NCBI RefSeq assembly: GCF_004745645.1
Contig: NZ_SRMB01000001.1
Span: 620,001-684,000 of the forward strand
Source of the DNA: Hymenobacter metallicola
GTDB taxonomy: Bacteria; Bacteroidota; Bacteroidia; Cytophagales; Hymenobacteraceae
Direction of reading: 5' to 3'
DNA: 64,000 bases
A model generated the notes under the pieces. The model was not told the DNA's origin and made no database searches. It was given only the letters and a program-made list of their open reading frames with translations. Position 1 is the stretch's first letter; the number at the start of each line of letters is the position of its first letter. The translations under genes and the position numbers were made by a program. Below are positions 6,928 to 15,269 of this stretch, one piece after another.

Positions 6928-7776
6928 CTAAGGCTGCTTTTTAGCCATTTTCTCGAAAGCCTTTTTGGTAAGAATAAGAATGTCGCGGGTGCTGGCGTCA
7001 AACAAAGAAACATACTCTCGCCCAACGACCATGTGGCGCGGCACCGGAAACGTCTCCTGGTATAGGAGCAGGGAACAGATGTCGGTGGCGGTGATGTAGG
7101 GGTGGGCAGACAAGTGCGTGTGCATGCCCGTCGACACTTGCTGGTCCGGAGGCAGTTTCATGGGCACATACGTGCTGTGCAACCGCTCGGTGGATTGAAC
7201 CTGCAGGTTGCGCCCTATCTTCATCAGCACGTCGTTGCCGATGGGCAGCACCCCGCCTTCCTGGGGGCCGGTAAACACGTAGGCGCGAATTTCGCCGGCT
7301 TCTTCCAGAATAGCGACGTTGGGATGGGTGTTTTCCGGAAACGCATAGGCAGTGCCCGACACCTTGTTTTCCTGCAACTCTTCCAGCACGCGGCGGCGGA
7401 CGGTGAAAAACTTCTGTTCGGTGGCCGAGGCGGGCCGGGGCCGCAGCTGTCGGCCGGTGCCGGGCTCTATGGTGTGGTGGGGAAAGCTGAAAATGTAGCG
7501 CGCCAGTAGGGGCGCCGTTTCCGCGGCCTGCTGGAAAAATACGGTCCGCATAGAGTCACCGTCGGCATAGGAAACATACCCAACCATGCCCGTCAAGTCG
7601 GGCTTCTGCGCCATGAGCAAATCGGTAGCCACCCAGGCAGACCGCTCCGACTGGTACAAGGCCAGCCCTTCCTGCAGAATGCGTTGCTCGATGGCCCGCA
7701 GCCCGCCCGCCTGAGCCTGAGCCCAGGCCAGCTGCGGTAAACATAGGATTAGTACAAAGCCGAAGATGTTTCTCAT
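6928..7776 (-). CDS. exported protein with JAMM-like metalloprotease motif
   Basis: 282-residue protein with a signal peptide (MRNIFGFVLILCLPQLAWAQ). Start 7776 was chosen over 7815 because it begins directly at the signal. Near the C-terminus it has His219-Thr-His221, seven residues, Thr229, two residues, Asp232 (GMHTHLSAHPYITATD). This is the spacing of the JAMM/MPN+ metal site HxHx7[S/T]x2D, with Thr in place of the usual Ser. An upstream Glu (LEEAGEI near 158-162) could be the general base. No family is recognised with certainty, and the motif could be fortuitous or belong to a related non-peptidase domain. It lies between an amidohydrolase and an S46 peptidase on the same strand. Confidence 0.65.
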   Translation of the reverse strand: MRNIFGFVLILCLPQLAWAQAQAGGLRAIEQRILQEGLALYQSERSAWVATDLLMAQKPDLTGMVGYVSYADGDSMRTVFFQQAAETAPLLARYIFSFPHHTIEPGTGRQLRPRPASATEQKFFTVRRRVLEELQENKVSGTAYAFPENTHPNVAILEEAGEIRAYVFTGPQEGGVLPIGNDVLMKIGRNLQVQSTERLHSTYVPMKLPPDQQVSTGMHTHLSAHPYITATDICSLLLYQETFPVPRHMVVGREYVSLFDASTRDILILTKKAFEKMAKKQP

Positions 7777-7853
7777 AAAGCCCGGAAAATAGTACGCCCG
7801 CTGGAAATTAGGCATTCCAGCGGGCGTAACAGCATGTGGGCGTTAAATAAAAG

Positions 7854-10115
7854 CTAGACGCCTGGCTTGGCGGCCTTTTGCTTGACCTTCATTTTTTTCA
7901 CTTCCTTACCTGGCTCGGGGGTAGCGGCGGCATTAGGGCCGCCCACCAGCGTCATTTCCTTCACCAAATGACTGGCCCCGGCGTACTTATCGACGACAAA
8001 CAGCATGTAGCGCACGTCGAGGGTGATGTTGCGGACCCGGTCGGGGTCGAACATAATGTCGCTCATGGTGCCTTCCCAGTTCCGGTCGAAGTTGGTGCCA
8101 ATCAGCTCCCCGCGGCCGTTGATAACCGGGGAGCCGGAGTTGCCGCCGGTGGTGTGGTTGGTGGCAATAAAGGCCACCGGCACCGTCCCGTTCACGGCGT
8201 AGGGGCCGTAGTCTTTGGCTTGGTAGAGCTCCACGAGGCGGGCTGGTACTTCGAAGTCGGGGTTCGTAGGGTCGGCTTTTTCCATGATGCCGTCCAGCGT
8301 AGTGTAGTAGTCGTACTTTACGCCGTCGGCCGGCTCGTAGGTGGCTACCTGGCCGTATGCCACGCGCAAGGTTGAGTTGGCATCGGGGTAAAACTTCCGG
8401 TCGGTCTGCATCTGGCGCTGCCCGGCCACGTAGGTGCGCTGCAGCAGGGCAATCTGGTCGGTGTGGGTGGTGTAGGCCGGCAGAATGGTGGCGCGGTAGT
8501 TTGCAATAATAGCGGCAGCCAGCTGGGCGGCCGGGTCGTCGGCGAGGGCGCGCACATTGCCTTTGCCTACCTCATCGAGTACGGCCTGGGCACTGACCTC
8601 CGTCGTCAGCTTCGACTTGCTGTAGAGAGAGTTGGCGTAGCTTGTCCAGCCGGTTTTGCCAGGGTACTGCTTCTGCAGATTCTTCACGTAGGCTGGCAGC
8701 AGGGCTGCCGGAGTTCCCTCGGCGTAGAGCGGGAGCAGGGCCGCGGCAACCTTCTGGTCGGTGGCCGGCGAATAGTTGCGAAAGAAACCCGCCACGCCTT
8801 TCTTCGCCCGGGCTACGGCGGTGGCTAGCTCCTCGGCCGAGGCTTTTTTCTCCACCATATCTACCAGGGGCAGCAGGCTGTTGGCATACGCGACTAGCTC
8901 CACGCCCAGGGCTGCTTCCGTGACGTAGTCACGGGCCAGGGTATAGTCGCGCACGGCGCGGTAGTGCTGCTCGAGCTGGGGCAGCAGGGGGGCGTAGGCT
9001 GCTTTCTGGGCCTCGGTGCCGTTCTGGGCCCACCGCATAAACGTGGCTTCCTGCTCCTGCTTGCGGGTCACGGCGTCGAGCTTTTTCAGGCCGCGGGTTT
9101 CGCCAATCCACTTTTTCCAATAGTTGGCAATGCCCGCGTACTTGGCCGCGTACTGAATGCGCACCTTGTCGGAGGCCTTCATGTCCTGATCCAGAATGCG
9201 CAGCTTGGCGTCGCGCACCTTGATTTTGGCGGGGTTCGACAAGGAGTATACTTCATCCACTCCCCAGGACGTCAGGTACTCGTTGGTGCGGCCGGGAAAG
9301 CCAAAGACCAGGGTAAAGTCGCCGGGCTTAATACCGTTCAGGGAAATGGGCAGATGGTGGCGGGGCTTGAAAGGCTTGTTGTCCTTTGAATACGGGGCGG
9401 GCTTGTTGTCGGGGCCGGCGTAGATGCGGAACATGGAAAAGTCGCCGGTGTGGCGGGGCCAGGCCCAGTTGTCGGTGTCGCCGCCAAACTTGCCGATGCT
9501 GCTCGGCGGGGCGCCCACCAGCCGGATATCCTCGAACACCTCGGTAATGAACATGTAGTACTCGTTGCCGTTGTAAAACGGCCGAATAAACGATTGGTAG
9601 TGCGTGTTTTGTACCGCCGCCTGAGCTACGCGGGCAATGTTGGCCTGCACCAGCTTTTCGCGGTCGGCTTCGGCAATGTTGCTCGTCGGGACGCCGGCCA
9701 GAATCTGGCCTGTCACGTCTTCCATGCGCACAATAAAGGTGGCCGTCAGCCCGGGGTTGGGCAGTTCCTGGTCCCGGCTCATGGCCCAGTAGCCGTTGGT
9801 CAGGTAGTCTTTCTCCACCGAGGAGTGCTGCTGAATCTGGCCGTAGCCGCAGTGGTGGTTGGTCAGCAGCAGGCCCTGGTCGGAAATAATTTCGCCGGTG
9901 CAGCCGCCCCCGAACTGGACGACGGCGTCTTTCAGGCTGCCCTGGTTCACGCTGTAGATCTGGTCGGCGGTGAGCTTGAGGCCTTTGCTTTGCATGTCGG
10001 CTTCGTTGAGCTGCTTGAGCAGCAGCGGCAGCCACATGCCTTCATCGGCGCGGGCCGAGGGCAAAAAGGATAGGAGGGTAAGGGCTAGCAAAGCCAGCCG
10101 GGTCGTAATGTGCAT
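7854..10115 (-). CDS. S46 family dipeptidyl peptidase, DPP11-like
   Basis: 753-residue periplasmic serine exopeptidase that releases N-terminal dipeptides. Start 10115 gives a signal peptide (MHITTRLALLALTLLSFLPSARA); earlier starts do not. Chymotrypsin-type triad residues are visible: His in LLTNHHCGYG (about 88), Asp in WPRHTGDFS (about 225) and Ser in TGGNSGSPV (about 660). Arg sits 18 residues after the catalytic Ser (FDRNW), the spacing of Arg673 to Ser655 in Porphyromonas DPP11, which selects Asp/Glu at P1; DPP7 has Gly there. DPP11-like acidic specificity is therefore inferred. The Lys-rich C-terminal tail is unusual. The neighbouring gene 6928-7776 is on the same strand. Confidence 0.92.
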   Translation of the reverse strand: MHITTRLALLALTLLSFLPSARADEGMWLPLLLKQLNEADMQSKGLKLTADQIYSVNQGSLKDAVVQFGGGCTGEIISDQGLLLTNHHCGYGQIQQHSSVEKDYLTNGYWAMSRDQELPNPGLTATFIVRMEDVTGQILAGVPTSNIAEADREKLVQANIARVAQAAVQNTHYQSFIRPFYNGNEYYMFITEVFEDIRLVGAPPSSIGKFGGDTDNWAWPRHTGDFSMFRIYAGPDNKPAPYSKDNKPFKPRHHLPISLNGIKPGDFTLVFGFPGRTNEYLTSWGVDEVYSLSNPAKIKVRDAKLRILDQDMKASDKVRIQYAAKYAGIANYWKKWIGETRGLKKLDAVTRKQEQEATFMRWAQNGTEAQKAAYAPLLPQLEQHYRAVRDYTLARDYVTEAALGVELVAYANSLLPLVDMVEKKASAEELATAVARAKKGVAGFFRNYSPATDQKVAAALLPLYAEGTPAALLPAYVKNLQKQYPGKTGWTSYANSLYSKSKLTTEVSAQAVLDEVGKGNVRALADDPAAQLAAAIIANYRATILPAYTTHTDQIALLQRTYVAGQRQMQTDRKFYPDANSTLRVAYGQVATYEPADGVKYDYYTTLDGIMEKADPTNPDFEVPARLVELYQAKDYGPYAVNGTVPVAFIATNHTTGGNSGSPVINGRGELIGTNFDRNWEGTMSDIMFDPDRVRNITLDVRYMLFVVDKYAGASHLVKEMTLVGGPNAAATPEPGKEVKKMKVKQKAAKPGV

Positions 10116-10269
10116 AGAGGTGGAGGGGGTGAAGGAAAGACCAGGGCCGGGCGGCCAACGCAAATTTCGTTGATTTTTGGTCAGGTTGCCAGCTACCGGA
10201 AAGTCACCAAAAAAGAAACCCCGACGTGAGTGGTCGGGGTTCAAGTGCTGGGAAATTTGGGGGCGTCGC

Positions 10270-10785
10270 TTAGGAGTGGCCCAGTTCGGCTACGGCTGGC
10301 GTTGCTTTGGTCGTATCGACGGCCACGGCAGCCGGTACGTCCTTGGTGGCCTCGTTGGCCTCGGCCGCGTGCGTTTGCTCCCACTCCCGGAACCGGGTAA
10401 TTTCTTCCTGGAAGGAACCGACAAACCAGCTCATCAAGCTTAGATCATCCAGAAAGCCTACCACCGGGATAAAGTCGGGCACCAGGTCGATGGGCGAGAG
10501 GGTGTAGAGCAGCACGCCCAGGCCCGAGAGAATGGTCTGGGTTTCAATCTGCCGGTAGGCGCCGCTGACGTAGCTTTTCACCAGGCGCACTACGGTCAGC
10601 ATCACGTCCAGCAACTGCTTGAACTTGTTGTCGCCGCTTTTCTTATCGGCCAGTTTGTTGGCCACTTCGTTGAGCACCAGCACCACCTTGAAGGGGCGAC
10701 CCAGTAGCCGGCCGGCGCGGTTCATGAAAACGCTAAACAGCGCATTTTTGGAGATGGAAAACCCTTTTTCGGCGAGTGAGGACAT
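10270..10785 (-). CDS. YkvA family protein (DUF1232)
   Basis: 171-residue protein with the DUF1232 core: a hydrophobic segment followed by LYTLSPIDLVPDFIPVVGFL and DDLSLMSW. The family is widespread and of unknown function; members are predicted membrane-associated. The N-terminal 60 residues are charged and helical, and the C-terminal 40 are Ala/Thr/Glu-rich and probably disordered. ATG 10785 was chosen over 10887 because upstream residues are Cys-rich and unlike a start. Divergent from the DinB gene at 10877, with 91 bases between that must hold both promoters. Confidence 0.88.
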   Translation of the reverse strand: MSSLAEKGFSISKNALFSVFMNRAGRLLGRPFKVVLVLNEVANKLADKKSGDNKFKQLLDVMLTVVRLVKSYVSGAYRQIETQTILSGLGVLLYTLSPIDLVPDFIPVVGFLDDLSLMSWFVGSFQEEITRFREWEQTHAAEANEATKDVPAAVAVDTTKATPAVAELGHS

Positions 10786-10876
10786 AGAAGAACGGTTAAA
10801 AAGAAGATTTGCTGGGTGTACGCAGCCGCAGCCCGGGAAGTTGGTTACCTTCGCCCCGCACCAAGCTCCTGCGTCT

Positions 10877-11410
10877 ATGTCCACCACTGAGCGGCCCGTC
10901 GAGGGCCAGTACCTGCCCTACTACGACACCTACATCCGCCACATTCCCGAGGGTGCCGACCCGCTCTACATGCTGGAAAAGCTTCCTGATGCGCTGCAGC
11001 AGGCCGTGGGGCAGCTCACCGACGAACAGGCCCGCTATGCCTACGCCCCCGGCAAGTGGAGCATCAAGGAAGTGCTGGTGCACATCATCGATACCGAGCG
11101 GATTTTCGCCTACCGTGCCTTGCGCATTGCCCGCAACGACAAAACCGATCTGCCCGGTTTCGAGCAGGACGACTACGTGCCGGCCTCCGAAGCCAACGAC
11201 CGGCCGCTGGCCAATATTCTGCACGAATACGCCTCCGTGCGGGCCGCGACCTTGTCGTTGTTTCGCTCGTTTTCGCCCGCCCAGCTGGAGCGAACCGGCT
11301 CGGCCAACGGCGGCCCGGCCAGCGTGCGGGCCCTGCTTTTTATTATTCCCGGCCACGAGCTGCACCACCTGAGCATTTTCCGGGAGCGGTATTTACCCGG
11401 CCTAAGCTAG
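10877..11410 (+). CDS. DinB/YfiT-like metal-binding protein
   Basis: 177-residue four-helix DinB-superfamily protein. Seen: WSIKEVLVHIIDTERIFAYR (first metal His in helix 2) and the C-terminal GHELHHLSIFRERYL (second and third His), the usual three-His metal site. Relatives include bacillithiol- and mycothiol-linked transferases and many uncharacterised proteins; no specific substrate can be assigned. ATG 10877 is preferred to upstream in-frame starts that overlap the divergent YkvA gene. A TACCTTCG box about 35 bases upstream is a near match to the -7 element. Confidence 0.88.
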   Translation: MSTTERPVEGQYLPYYDTYIRHIPEGADPLYMLEKLPDALQQAVGQLTDEQARYAYAPGKWSIKEVLVHIIDTERIFAYRALRIARNDKTDLPGFEQDDYVPASEANDRPLANILHEYASVRAATLSLFRSFSPAQLERTGSANGGPASVRALLFIIPGHELHHLSIFRERYLPGLS

Positions 11411-11487
11411 GCATCAACGCACAACACCTACGCGTAACATTGCGTTAGGAATCTGGAATTCATCTTCTACCCAATTCATACTGCATC

Positions 11488-11604
11488 ATGGCTAAAGCAC
11501 AAGACGCCCGCAAAGAGAAAAAAAAGGAGCCGGCTAAATCTCCCAAAGAGAAAAAGGCCGCGAAGGAAGAAAAGAAAAAATCCAAAAACAGCAGCAGCGA
11601 GTAA
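11488..11604 (+). CDS. 38-residue lysine-rich small protein
   Basis: A short frame (ATG 11488, TAA 11602-11604) encoding a highly basic protein, about 40 percent Lys with Glu and Ala, beginning MAKAQDARKEKKKEPAK and ending in Ser and Glu. It is followed at once by a strong terminator (11623-11657), which supports a real transcription unit. Composition is reminiscent of histone H1-like or nucleic-acid-binding tails known in Bacteroidota, but no motif identifies a function. It could be intrinsically disordered. Confidence 0.6.
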   Translation: MAKAQDARKEKKKEPAKSPKEKKAAKEEKKKSKNSSSE

Positions 11605-11622
11605 GCTGCGCTGTTATGGATA

Positions 11623-11657
11623 AAAGCCCCGTTATCAACTACTGATAACGGGGCTTT
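11623..11657 (+). terminator. intrinsic terminator after the Lys-rich ORF
   Basis: Perfect 15-bp stem AAAGCCCCGTTATCA / TGATAACGGGGCTTT. Confidence 0.85.
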
Positions 11658-11697
11658 GTGTTGGTATACTGGAAGGTGCAAGTGAAAGAAAGTAAGA

Positions 11698-12321
11698 CTA
11701 GAGCGTGTAGTACGGCTCCTTTTCCTTGTCGTGGTGGCGAATGTAGCCGTGCAGCGTCAGTTTGATCAGCGTTTGGTAGGCCCGGCGCTTGCCCAGGTTG
11801 CCGAGCTTCATGTACTGAGCCAGGGTGATGCGCGGGTGCTTGCGCAGGTAGTCCAGCACGGCCAGCTCGTGGCGGTTGAGCGGCAGTTTTTCAAGCCGCT
11901 GGGGCTCCTGGCGCTCCAGCACTTTTTCCGTCAGGCCGCTGGTTTGCACACTTTCATCCCGCACCCGCACGTAGCCCCGCCAGTCGCCCTCGGCCACCTG
12001 GGCGCGGTGGGGCTTGTGGGTACTTTCCCGCACGGTGACAATCAGCACCGTCCGGTTTTCTTCTTCTACCTCCTTGAAATTGAGCGTAATCGGTGGGTCG
12101 ATATACTGCTCAGCCGCTAGGCGCAGCACGTACATTTCCTCTTCCGCATCCCGCACGCCTACGATGCGCCCATCGTCGTCGACGCCCACCAGCACCCGGC
12201 CCCCGTGGGTGTTGGCCAGCGAGGCCAGCGTCCGGGAAATGCGCGTGGGATGCGTCGTTTTCTTTTTGAATTCCAGCCGCTCGCCCTCGCCGTGCTTGAT
12301 GAGTTCCTGCAGTTCCGTCAT
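11698..12321 (-). CDS. AlbA_2/Schlafen-like putative DNA-binding protein
   Basis: 207-residue protein. The N-terminal ~120 residues form the AlbA_2 (divergent AAA_4, Schlafen-like) domain: LIKHGEGERLEFKKK, then LASLANTHGGRVLVGVDDDG and GVRDAEEEM. A C-terminal winged helix-turn-helix follows (about 150-205: ELAVLDYLRKHPRITLAQYM, then HGYIRHH). Such proteins are proposed transcription regulators or RNA/DNA-binding factors. ATG 12321 was chosen; an upstream ATG at 12339 is also in frame and cannot be excluded. It neighbours an SDR gene 81 bases upstream on the same strand. Confidence 0.85.
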   Translation of the reverse strand: MTELQELIKHGEGERLEFKKKTTHPTRISRTLASLANTHGGRVLVGVDDDGRIVGVRDAEEEMYVLRLAAEQYIDPPITLNFKEVEEENRTVLIVTVRESTHKPHRAQVAEGDWRGYVRVRDESVQTSGLTEKVLERQEPQRLEKLPLNRHELAVLDYLRKHPRITLAQYMKLGNLGKRRAYQTLIKLTLHGYIRHHDKEKEPYYTL

Positions 12322-12402
12322 GTACAAGTTGACTACCAATTGACAACTGAAAACAGCACGTACCGTTTTCAGGCTCTTTTACGCAGTGGCGCCCCGGAGG
12401 AA

Positions 12403-13278
12403 TTACTCCAAGCCCACTTCTTCTTCCGAAATACGCCAGAGGCGGCTGGCTTCGGCCCGGTTTTGTGCCGTGCTCGAGGTGCGGGCCGGCTTGTTGTTCT
12501 TGAAATAGCGCCCACTAATGGTGGCTACCTTGGGGTCGGTAGCCAAAAAAATACTGGTTTGAGCCCCAGCTTCTGCGGTTACCATCAGGGGCCGGGCCAG
12601 TAGCCACAGCAGCTTCAGCAAACGGGAACTGCCCGGGTGCACTAGGCCCGTATCCACAATGCCCGGATGTAGGGAGTTGGCCGTAATGCCAGTCAAATCC
12701 AGGCGGTGCGCCAGTTCATTGGTAAACAGAATGTTGGCCAGCTTCGAGTCGCAGTAAGCTGTAAAGGGGCTATACTTCTCCCGGTCGTTGCGAAAATTCT
12801 GGGCCGGTTCTATTTCCCCCAGCCAGTGCGCCTCGGAGGCCACGTTGATGATGCGGGCCTGCCCGGCGGCTTCTAGGCGGGGCAGCAGCAGGTTGGTCAG
12901 CAGGAACGGGGCCAGGTGGTTGGTAACCCAGCTTAGCTCATGGCCTTCGTTGGTAATAGTAAGGGCCCCGGGCATAATACCGGCATTGTTGATGAGCACA
13001 TCCAGCGTATCATAACGGCGGAGCACTTCCGCCGCCAGCACGCGCACCTCGGCCAGCACCGACAGGTCGCAGAGCAAAATATCCGGCGCACTTTGCGGGC
13101 TGGCCTCTTGAATCAGCGCCCTGGTTTGTTCGGCACGCTCCGGGTTGCGGCACACCAGCACCAGGTGGGCCCCCCGGCGAGCCAGTTCCCGGGCCGTTAT
13201 CTGCCCAATACCCCCGGACGCGCCCGTAATGAGTACCGTTTTTCCATCAAGTCGGGGTAAGTTGGGAAGCACAGCCAT
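12403..13278 (-). CDS. SDR family oxidoreductase (retinol dehydrogenase-like)
   Basis: 291-residue short-chain dehydrogenase. Seen: NAD(P)-binding GASGGIG near residue 20, the structural NNAG motif (LINNAGIMPGA), and the catalytic Tyr-x3-Lys in AYCDSKLAN, with Ser in INVASEAHW. The substitution of the acidic residue after the second strand by VCRNPERAE suggests NADP preference. The sequence style (HPGIVDTGL) is that of the RDH/WWOX-like group. Start 13278 (MAVLPNLPRLDGK) is preferred to 13308. Substrate unknown. Confidence 0.9.
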   Translation of the reverse strand: MAVLPNLPRLDGKTVLITGASGGIGQITARELARRGAHLVLVCRNPERAEQTRALIQEASPQSAPDILLCDLSVLAEVRVLAAEVLRRYDTLDVLINNAGIMPGALTITNEGHELSWVTNHLAPFLLTNLLLPRLEAAGQARIINVASEAHWLGEIEPAQNFRNDREKYSPFTAYCDSKLANILFTNELAHRLDLTGITANSLHPGIVDTGLVHPGSSRLLKLLWLLARPLMVTAEAGAQTSIFLATDPKVATISGRYFKNNKPARTSSTAQNRAEASRLWRISEEEVGLE

Positions 13279-13418
13279 GAGTGGGCAGAGAGAAGCCAGG
13301 GAAAGCAACCGGCGGGTTATCTAGAACGGAAAGCCGGCCCTCCTGTAAACGATAAAACGATACCGGGAAGTTTTACTTTTTGCTGGCCGAAGCGGGCAAA
13401 TTATGCAGAAGCGCCTAA

Positions 13419-13472
13419 ATGCAAAACGGAAGCCGGCGCTCCAGCAAGGAGGTCCAGCTTCCGTTTTTGCAT
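13419..13472 (-). terminator. terminator of the DUF3127 gene
   Basis: Arms ATGCAAAACGGAAGC and GCTTCCGTTTTTGCAT form a long stem just past the DUF3127 stop. Confidence 0.7.
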
Positions 13473-13503
13473 CTACGAAGGCAGCAGAGCCTTACAGGTT
13501 TAC

Positions 13504-13929
13504 TTAGAAAGGCAGGTCGTTGTCGTCGTCGCCGGCGATGGGCGCAGCCGGAGCAGCGCGCAGGTTCGGGTTTTGGTTCTGGGCGGGAGCAGCAGCCCGG
13601 GGGGCCGCCTGCTGGCCGTAGCCACCACCGGCGGGGGCACCGCCACCGGCCGCGCCAGCCTCAATACGCCAGGCTTCCAGGTTGGTGAAATACAGCATCT
13701 GGCCATTCTTGTTGAAGCCGCGACCCCGCAGGTTGAAGGTAACTTTTACCTCGTCGCCTACTTTGTAAGCATCAATAAGGGCGGTTTTATCTTGAACCAA
13801 CTGGAACTTGATATGCTCAGGGTACTGGCCCTCCTGAACTTCCAGCACAAATTCGCGCTTGCGGAATTTCTCACTCACCTGCTGTTCGTCAAAAATCTCG
13901 TGCAGGCGGCCGGTAGCGTCGTAAGCCAT
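13504..13929 (-). CDS. DUF3127 OB-type protein with SSB-like acidic tail
   Basis: 141-residue protein. Residues 1-90 are the DUF3127 domain, a compact beta-barrel (FVLEVQEGQYPEHIKFQLVQ, then GDEVKVTFNLRGRGF, then YFTNLEAWRIE) with single-stranded nucleic-acid-binding OB character. Residues 91-133 are a Gly/Ala/Gln/Pro linker. The chain ends in DDDNDLPF, nearly the acidic C-terminal tip of bacterial SSB (DDDIPF type), which recruits repair and replication proteins. I infer an SSB-like role, not proven. ATG 13929 was chosen because upstream codons up to 14007 read as noise. It is divergent from the isoaspartyl peptidase gene. Confidence 0.88.
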   Translation of the reverse strand: MAYDATGRLHEIFDEQQVSEKFRKREFVLEVQEGQYPEHIKFQLVQDKTALIDAYKVGDEVKVTFNLRGRGFNKNGQMLYFTNLEAWRIEAGAAGGGAPAGGGYGQQAAPRAAAPAQNQNPNLRAAPAAPIAGDDDNDLPF

Positions 13930-14028
13930 AAAAAAATACGTTAAGTGGGGAAATCGGTAGTTCAAACGTACGAAAAAAAACGCGTTATGGCTACCTGGAC
14001 CGGCCAAAATCCGGACCGCGGCGCTGCG

Positions 14029-14036
14029 TATCTTTG
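14029..14036 (+). promoter_or_regulatory. -7 element TATCTTTG upstream of isoaspartyl peptidase
   Basis: Exact match to the Bacteroidota TAnnTTTG element, 45 bases before the ATG at 14081. No clear -33 TTG was found. Confidence 0.5.
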
Positions 14037-14080
14037 CCTCTCGATCTTGCTCTCAGTCCTCTAAATTACCTTGTTCCTCC

Positions 14081-15061
14081 ATGGAGTATCCTTTCGCTCT
14101 GGCCCTGCACGGTGGTGCCGGCACCATCTCCCGCACCCTGATGTCGGCCGAAGCTGAGCTCAACTACCGCCAGGCCCTGCAGGCGGCGCTGGAAACTGGC
14201 TACGACGTGCTGCGCCACGGCGGGGCGGCCCTCGATGCCGTGGAAGCCGCCGTGGTTAGTCTCGAAGACTGCCCTTTGTTCAATGCCGGCCGCGGCGCCG
14301 TATTCACCCACGAAGGGCACCATGAAATGGATGCGTCCCTCATGGATGGCCGTAACCGGGCCGCTGGTGCTGTCACCGGTGCCCGCCAGATCCAGAACCC
14401 AATCCGGGCCGCCCGCTTGGTGATGGAGAAAACCGAACACGTGCTGCTGGCTTACCCCGGCAATGAGGAGCTGGCCCGCGAGTTTGGACTGCCCATGCAA
14501 CCCACCGAGTACTTCTTCACCCAGCACCGCTACGACCAGTTGCAGGAAGCCCTGCTCGAGGGCCGGATGCGACTCGACCACAGCGAAGCCGCCCAGGCAC
14601 CGCTGGAAGAGCCCGTTGCTTTTGTGGATGAAGACCCCAAGAAAAAAATGGGTACCGTGGGAGCCGTAGCCCGCGACCAGCACGGCAACCTAGCCGCGGC
14701 CACCAGCACGGGCGGCATGACCAACAAACGCTACTCCCGTATCGGCGACTCACCCATTATTGGCGCGGGCATATTTGCCGACAACCACACCTGCGCCATC
14801 AGCTGCACCGGGCACGGCGAGTTTTTCCTGCGCGCTGTCGTCGCCCACGACATTGCCTGCCTGATGGAATACCGGGGCCTGGGCCTGGCCGAAGCCTGCC
14901 GCATCGTGGTCCACGACAAGCTGGCACCGGTGGGGGGAGAAGGTGGACTGGTTGCCGTGGACAGTACCGGACAGATTGCTTTGCCCTTTAATTCCGATGG
15001 TATGTACCGCGCCAGCCTTAGCTCCGACGGTTCTTTGTACGTGGGAATTTACAAGGACTAA
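14081..15061 (+). CDS. isoaspartyl peptidase/type 2 L-asparaginase
   Basis: 326-residue N-terminal-nucleophile hydrolase precursor that hydrolyses beta-Asp dipeptides and, less well, asparagine. Seen: ALHGGAGT at the N-terminus; autocleavage site MGTVGAVA with the nucleophile Thr192, generated when the proenzyme splits into alpha and beta chains; substrate-binding RIGDSPIIGAG and TGHGE downstream. Length is usual for the family, and there is no signal peptide. It converges with cyanophycinase (15270-16226), which makes beta-Asp-Arg. The two enzymes together form the known two-step cyanophycin degradation route, so salvage of beta-Asp dipeptides is a likely role. Confidence 0.94.
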   Translation: MEYPFALALHGGAGTISRTLMSAEAELNYRQALQAALETGYDVLRHGGAALDAVEAAVVSLEDCPLFNAGRGAVFTHEGHHEMDASLMDGRNRAAGAVTGARQIQNPIRAARLVMEKTEHVLLAYPGNEELAREFGLPMQPTEYFFTQHRYDQLQEALLEGRMRLDHSEAAQAPLEEPVAFVDEDPKKKMGTVGAVARDQHGNLAAATSTGGMTNKRYSRIGDSPIIGAGIFADNHTCAISCTGHGEFFLRAVVAHDIACLMEYRGLGLAEACRIVVHDKLAPVGGEGGLVAVDSTGQIALPFNSDGMYRASLSSDGSLYVGIYKD

Positions 15062-15206
15062 GTCAGTATCGGCCTTGCCGGTAAGGCCGAGTTTGGCCCG
15101 CTCGAGTAGGCAAGTGATAGTTCCGAGAACACGCCTACCAACAGACGAGTTTTGGTGCTATATATATAAGGAGTAAAAAGCGTCTTTTGCCGAATCTGTA
15201 ACCGTC

Positions 15207-15253
15207 AAATGCAGAACGCCGACTTTCAACTAGAAGGTCGGCGTTCTGCATTT
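15207..15253. terminator. bidirectional terminator between isoaspartyl peptidase and cyanophycinase
   Basis: About 17-bp stem AAATGCAGAACGCCGAC / GTCGGCGTTCTGCATTT between convergent genes. Confidence 0.85.
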
Positions 15254-15269
15254 AGGGTAGCGGGTCTGC

